Source: Conidiobolus incongruus B7586 (taxonomy: Eukaryota; Entomophthoromycota; Entomophthoromycetes; Entomophthorales; Conidiobolaceae). From it: DNA of 12,941 nt. Of the stretch, positions 10,443-12,941 are shown in pieces. How positions within the stretch are numbered: the first letter of the stretch is position 1; each line of letters begins with the position of its first letter. Where the stretch lies: positions 1 to 12,941 of the forward strand of contig JNEM01015790.1 in the NCBI GenBank assembly GCA_000697335.1, in the 5' to 3' direction. Below the pieces are notes generated by a model that was given only the letters and a program-made list of their open reading frames with translations, searched no databases and was not told where the DNA came from. The position numbers and the translations under genes are program-made.

Positions 10443-10940
10443 TGATATATTGACAATGAAATACTTTATATTTTAATAAATTTAAGGAATATAATATATT
10501 GAATATTGATTAAATAAAATGAAAAAAAAAAAGATTATTTGTTATGATTATTTTAAAATGCTTAAATTTTAATAAATTCTTATTTATGATTATATATGAC
10601 TAAATTATTTAAATTATTATATATCCAATCTTTATAACTAGTGAATTAAGCTAATATAATAAATTCGATGTGTTTTAAATATTGAAATACCATATAATAA
10701 ATTATCTAATTCAATATTTCTTGTAATCTATCAAAATGATTAACTAATTTATTTAATTTAAAATTGGTATTAATAATTCCTATTTTATATATTTTTTTCA
10801 TTTATTGAATATGATTTTAAAAAAGATTATTTAATCTGGTATAATTACTTTCTTAAATGAATATTCGCAAACTGGTAATACATTTTGGTCATTAATATGA
10901 TATGATGCATACTTTAATTATTATGAGTTGTTTAATCAAC

Positions 10941-11052
10941 ATAAACCTCGCTACTTTACTCAACAGTCAACCCCATCTTTAGGGTAGAGGACTAAATAAC
11001 ATGATTAAATCATGATGTTTTCCAGTCCTGAAGCCGATATCAACTACTGATT
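10941..11052. other. GC-elevated structured island, possible non-coding RNA
   Basis: About 110 bp that is visibly richer in G and C than anything else in the gene-empty flanks, with no open frame. It can fold. CCTC (10947-10950) pairs with GAGG (10987-10990), and ACCC with GGGT inside that arm. Next to it, GGACT (10989-10993) pairs with AGTCC (11024-11028) around an inner CATGA/TCATG hairpin. Isolated GC-rich patches in very AT-rich genomes are often structured RNA genes. I could not match it to tRNA, 5S, U1-U6, SRP or RNase P signatures. The strand is unknown. It could also be a relic of an unrelated sequence. Confidence 0.25.
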
Positions 11053-11484
11053 GAATTTTAAATTTAAGAGCTTAATATGAGGAATCTAATTAAACTAATA
11101 CTAGTAATAAATCGAAGAATTTTATAATTTTCAATTTATTATCAATTAAAATAAAAAAAATTTATATGTAAAATTACTTTAATTAATATTATTAATAAAT
11201 TTTTTTTTTAAATTTTAGAAATTAATAATTATTAGGGATATGATATTAATAATAAAAACTACGGATAATTTTATAATTAAATTGAAAATTTTGAATATTA
11301 TTAGATATTCAACAATTTTTTTTAAATTTTAGTTATAACTTATTATTAAGTGTTGGATACTGGTAAGTGATTAGGTACTTAATTATCAATGAAAGTTAAA
11401 TTCATTATTTATTTATTTTTTGATGATAAAATTTTTAATCAAATATGAATATTCTCAATAAACTTTTATTTAATTATAATTTAA

Positions 11485-11490
<6 letters not shown>

Positions 11491-11518
<28 letters not shown>
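11491..11518. repeat. TA dinucleotide microsatellite
   Basis: Fourteen uninterrupted TA units. Simple repeat; no other feature is attached to it. Confidence 0.95.
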
Positions 11519-11522
<4 letters not shown>

Positions 11523-11759
11523 AATAATAAAAATAATAAGAGTTTTTTTCTTAATAAGGTAAATCAATGCATACTTAAGAAACTTGTATAGAAGCTTATT
11601 TAATTTGGTCTAAATATTAATTTTTATCTTAAATTTATATTGAAAATATTTTAGTAGAATTTAAAATAATTAAAAAATAATTTGAGTTATCGCCAAGATC
11701 TAATGCTTTAGTAATTAATAATCATATGGTTGAAAAGGTGTTATATAAATAACGTCGTT

Positions 11760-11817
11760 AGTCAAATGCTTGGTGTAACAGGTTATGTTAACATCACTAA
11801 TTGTGACAAATTTGACT
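11760..11817. repeat. 58-bp imperfect hairpin followed by T5
   Basis: The outer arms AGTCAAAT and ATTTGACT pair perfectly. Further in, TTGGTG pairs with CACTAA (one G-U) and TAAC with GTTA around the loop AGGTTAT. On the plus strand the 3' arm runs straight into five T (11817-11821), which would suit a Pol III stop. It may be a small structured RNA or only a palindrome; no A or B box is evident. Confidence 0.4.
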
Positions 11818-11956
11818 TTTTGGATTAATAAGTTGGATGGAGTTTTGGATACTAAATAGATAATACTATTTTTATATATTTTATTCTTTGTTGAATACTC
11901 AGTACTGTCAAATAATATAAAATATAATGAAAAAATACAATATAATACTAATATTT

Positions 11957-12012
11957 AACAATAACAATAACAATAACAATAATAGTAATAATAATAATAT
12001 TATTATTATTAT
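11957..12012. repeat. AACAAT tandem repeat merging into an AAT/ATT palindrome
   Basis: Four AACAAT units (11957-11980) are followed by AAT-type triplets that invert into ATT triplets. Positions 11986-12011 form a perfect 26-bp palindrome centred between 11998 and 11999, able to extrude as a cruciform. It is a simple-sequence product and no gene is attached. Confidence 0.85.
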
Positions 12013-12568
12013 CGTCTAATACTAAAAATCAATCTTATAATTTTTAATAATAAAAATTAAACTAAAAATCTTTAGTTTTAGCCCAAGAAATCAATTTAAC
12101 ATCAAAAAAAAATTTATATATTAAAATTAAATTTGTCAAGTATATTATTAACAAGTTAGGTTCTTATTTAATAATTTCTAATTAAGGAAATTATCATCCT
12201 AATTAAGGAGTAATATTAAGAATTTTTACAAAATTAAAAAACAATAATTTTTTAAATTAAAACAAAAATTTTTAAGATATAAAAAAAAAATAATTGTGGT
12301 ATTATAATACATTGATAAATGAAAGAATCACTATTAAAGAAATATATATTTATTTAAATTAATTCATTTCCGGGTATAATTTCCATTTTAGATCATTAAA
12401 TAATTATATATTCATATTTTATAATATTTATTCAATGTGAATATTATAAAAATAATTTTAAAATAAAATTAATTTAGTATTAAAAAAAATTAAGATTAAA
12501 TAAAAATAAAATTATTTTATTTTTTTTATAACTTTTAATTATTTTTATTTAAAAAAAATATTGTCAAT

Positions 12569-12608
12569 GATTATGATGATAATGATAATGGTGATGATGA
12601 TGATGATC
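12569..12608. repeat. Imperfect GAT microsatellite
   Basis: A GAT-rich trinucleotide tract ending in five perfect GAT units. It is the same repeat family, in opposite orientation, as the CAT tract in the secreted-protein gene. Its open stretch is only about two dozen codons, lacks an ATG and stops at TAA soon after the tract, so it is not coding. Confidence 0.8.
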
Positions 12609-12722
12609 TAAAGAGATAATGATCAATTCATTAATATATTAAATTATATGTGAAAGGAGTAAAAAAAATCTTTTCTAATTCCAATTTATTATTTTGATTT
12701 TTATTATTGCTATTACCATAGA

Positions 12723-12880
12723 ATCAAAGAAATGGGAAATTTTTTAATTTCTGATTTTTCAAACATATTATTAGTTTCAAATAAGCAAATATATACAAAA
12801 CAAATAGGAAAATAAATAGTTTTGAATTATATATATATATATATATATAATAATTTTTTTGATTAAAAAATGAATTTTTT
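12723..12880 (+). repeat. Dispersed repeat, copy 2
   Basis: A partner of 10031-10170 in the same orientation, sharing the 20-mer TTTTTTAATTTCTGATTTTT (from 12740) and the ordered blocks described for copy 1. It is somewhat longer, with extra sequence around 12780-12810 and a longer AT microsatellite (about 12828-12849). Its inverted arms (TGATTTTTCAA near 12752 and TTAAAAAATGA near 12863) are no longer perfect complements, so the pair is old. Confidence 0.5.
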
Positions 12881-12941
12881 AAAATTAGTTGTTTAATTTA
12901 ATCATGCTTAAACCAAATAGTGACCATCAAAAGTCTTTTAT

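Larger units (their letters stand above)
8857..12941. other. AT-rich gene-empty right flank
   Basis: About 4.1 kb without a credible open frame on either strand. Compared with the left flank it is richer in A/T homopolymers and microsatellites. It contains the separately listed hairpins, dispersed repeats, mosaic-end sequence and GC-elevated island. Apart from those I see nothing interpretable. Because of the synthetic mosaic end at 10424-10442, sequence on the two sides of that point may not be neighbours in the genome. Confidence 0.6.

Noticed and set aside
11016-11026. Resemblance of GTTTTCCAGTC to an M13 forward primer
   Set aside because: It lacks one C and diverges right after AGTC, so unlike the Tn5 end it is not an exact vector or adapter match.
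11012-11050. Box C/D snoRNA reading (ATGATGT, then CTGA at 11028 and 11047)
   Set aside because: The spacing between the C-like box and the first CTGA is only 9 nt, and no terminal stem brackets the boxes. These short motifs occur by chance.
1-12941. CRISPR arrays, operons, ribosome binding sites, prophage or retroelement genes
   Set aside because: The gene structure and tRNA are eukaryotic. No spaced direct repeats and no reverse transcriptase, integrase or capsid-like frames were seen.

Overview
The window looks like nuclear DNA of a very AT-rich eukaryote, most probably a fungus. Four things point that way. The tRNA-Gly is of nuclear type with no encoded CCA. The large gene has a short spliceosomal intron (53 nt, GTAAGT donor, GACTAAT branch site, TTAG acceptor). 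A small gene encodes a secreted protein with a compact signal peptide and a Kex2-like dibasic site. The coding DNA is near-balanced in GC, while the non-coding DNA is extremely AT-rich. I cannot name the genus from this sequence alone.

Layout. Positions 1-3475 are a gene-empty, AT-rich stretch with no open frame of note. Positions 3476-4111 (minus) encode a 211-residue secreted protein: acidic, poly-aspartate, with a Gly/His/Lys/Tyr-rich tail. It has a good TATA box at 4176-4185. Positions 5096-5165 (minus) are an intact tRNA-Gly(GCC). Positions 5498-8832 (plus) are a two-exon gene for a 1093-residue M16C-type zinc metallopeptidase, related to yeast YOL098C/SDD3 and S. pombe Mug138. Its last 86 codons lie behind a 53-nt intron, so the uninterrupted 1020-codon frame is not the full product. 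Positions 8857-12941 are a second gene-empty AT-rich stretch. It holds simple repeats, two long hairpins, a diverged pair of about 140-160 bp direct repeats, one island of higher GC content that could be a non-coding RNA, and an exact 19-bp Tn5/Nextera mosaic end at 10424-10442.

The three genes are not a functional unit. They are a secreted or cell-surface protein, a tRNA and a probably cytosolic peptidase, each with its own promoter region. I found no convincing new multi-gene system. The observations most worth acting on are: the synthetic mosaic end, which makes continuity at about 10.43 kb doubtful; the unusual charge-segregated secreted protein; the 3'-terminal intron whose branch site supplies a stop codon if the intron is retained; and the GC-elevated island around 10.95-11.05 kb.
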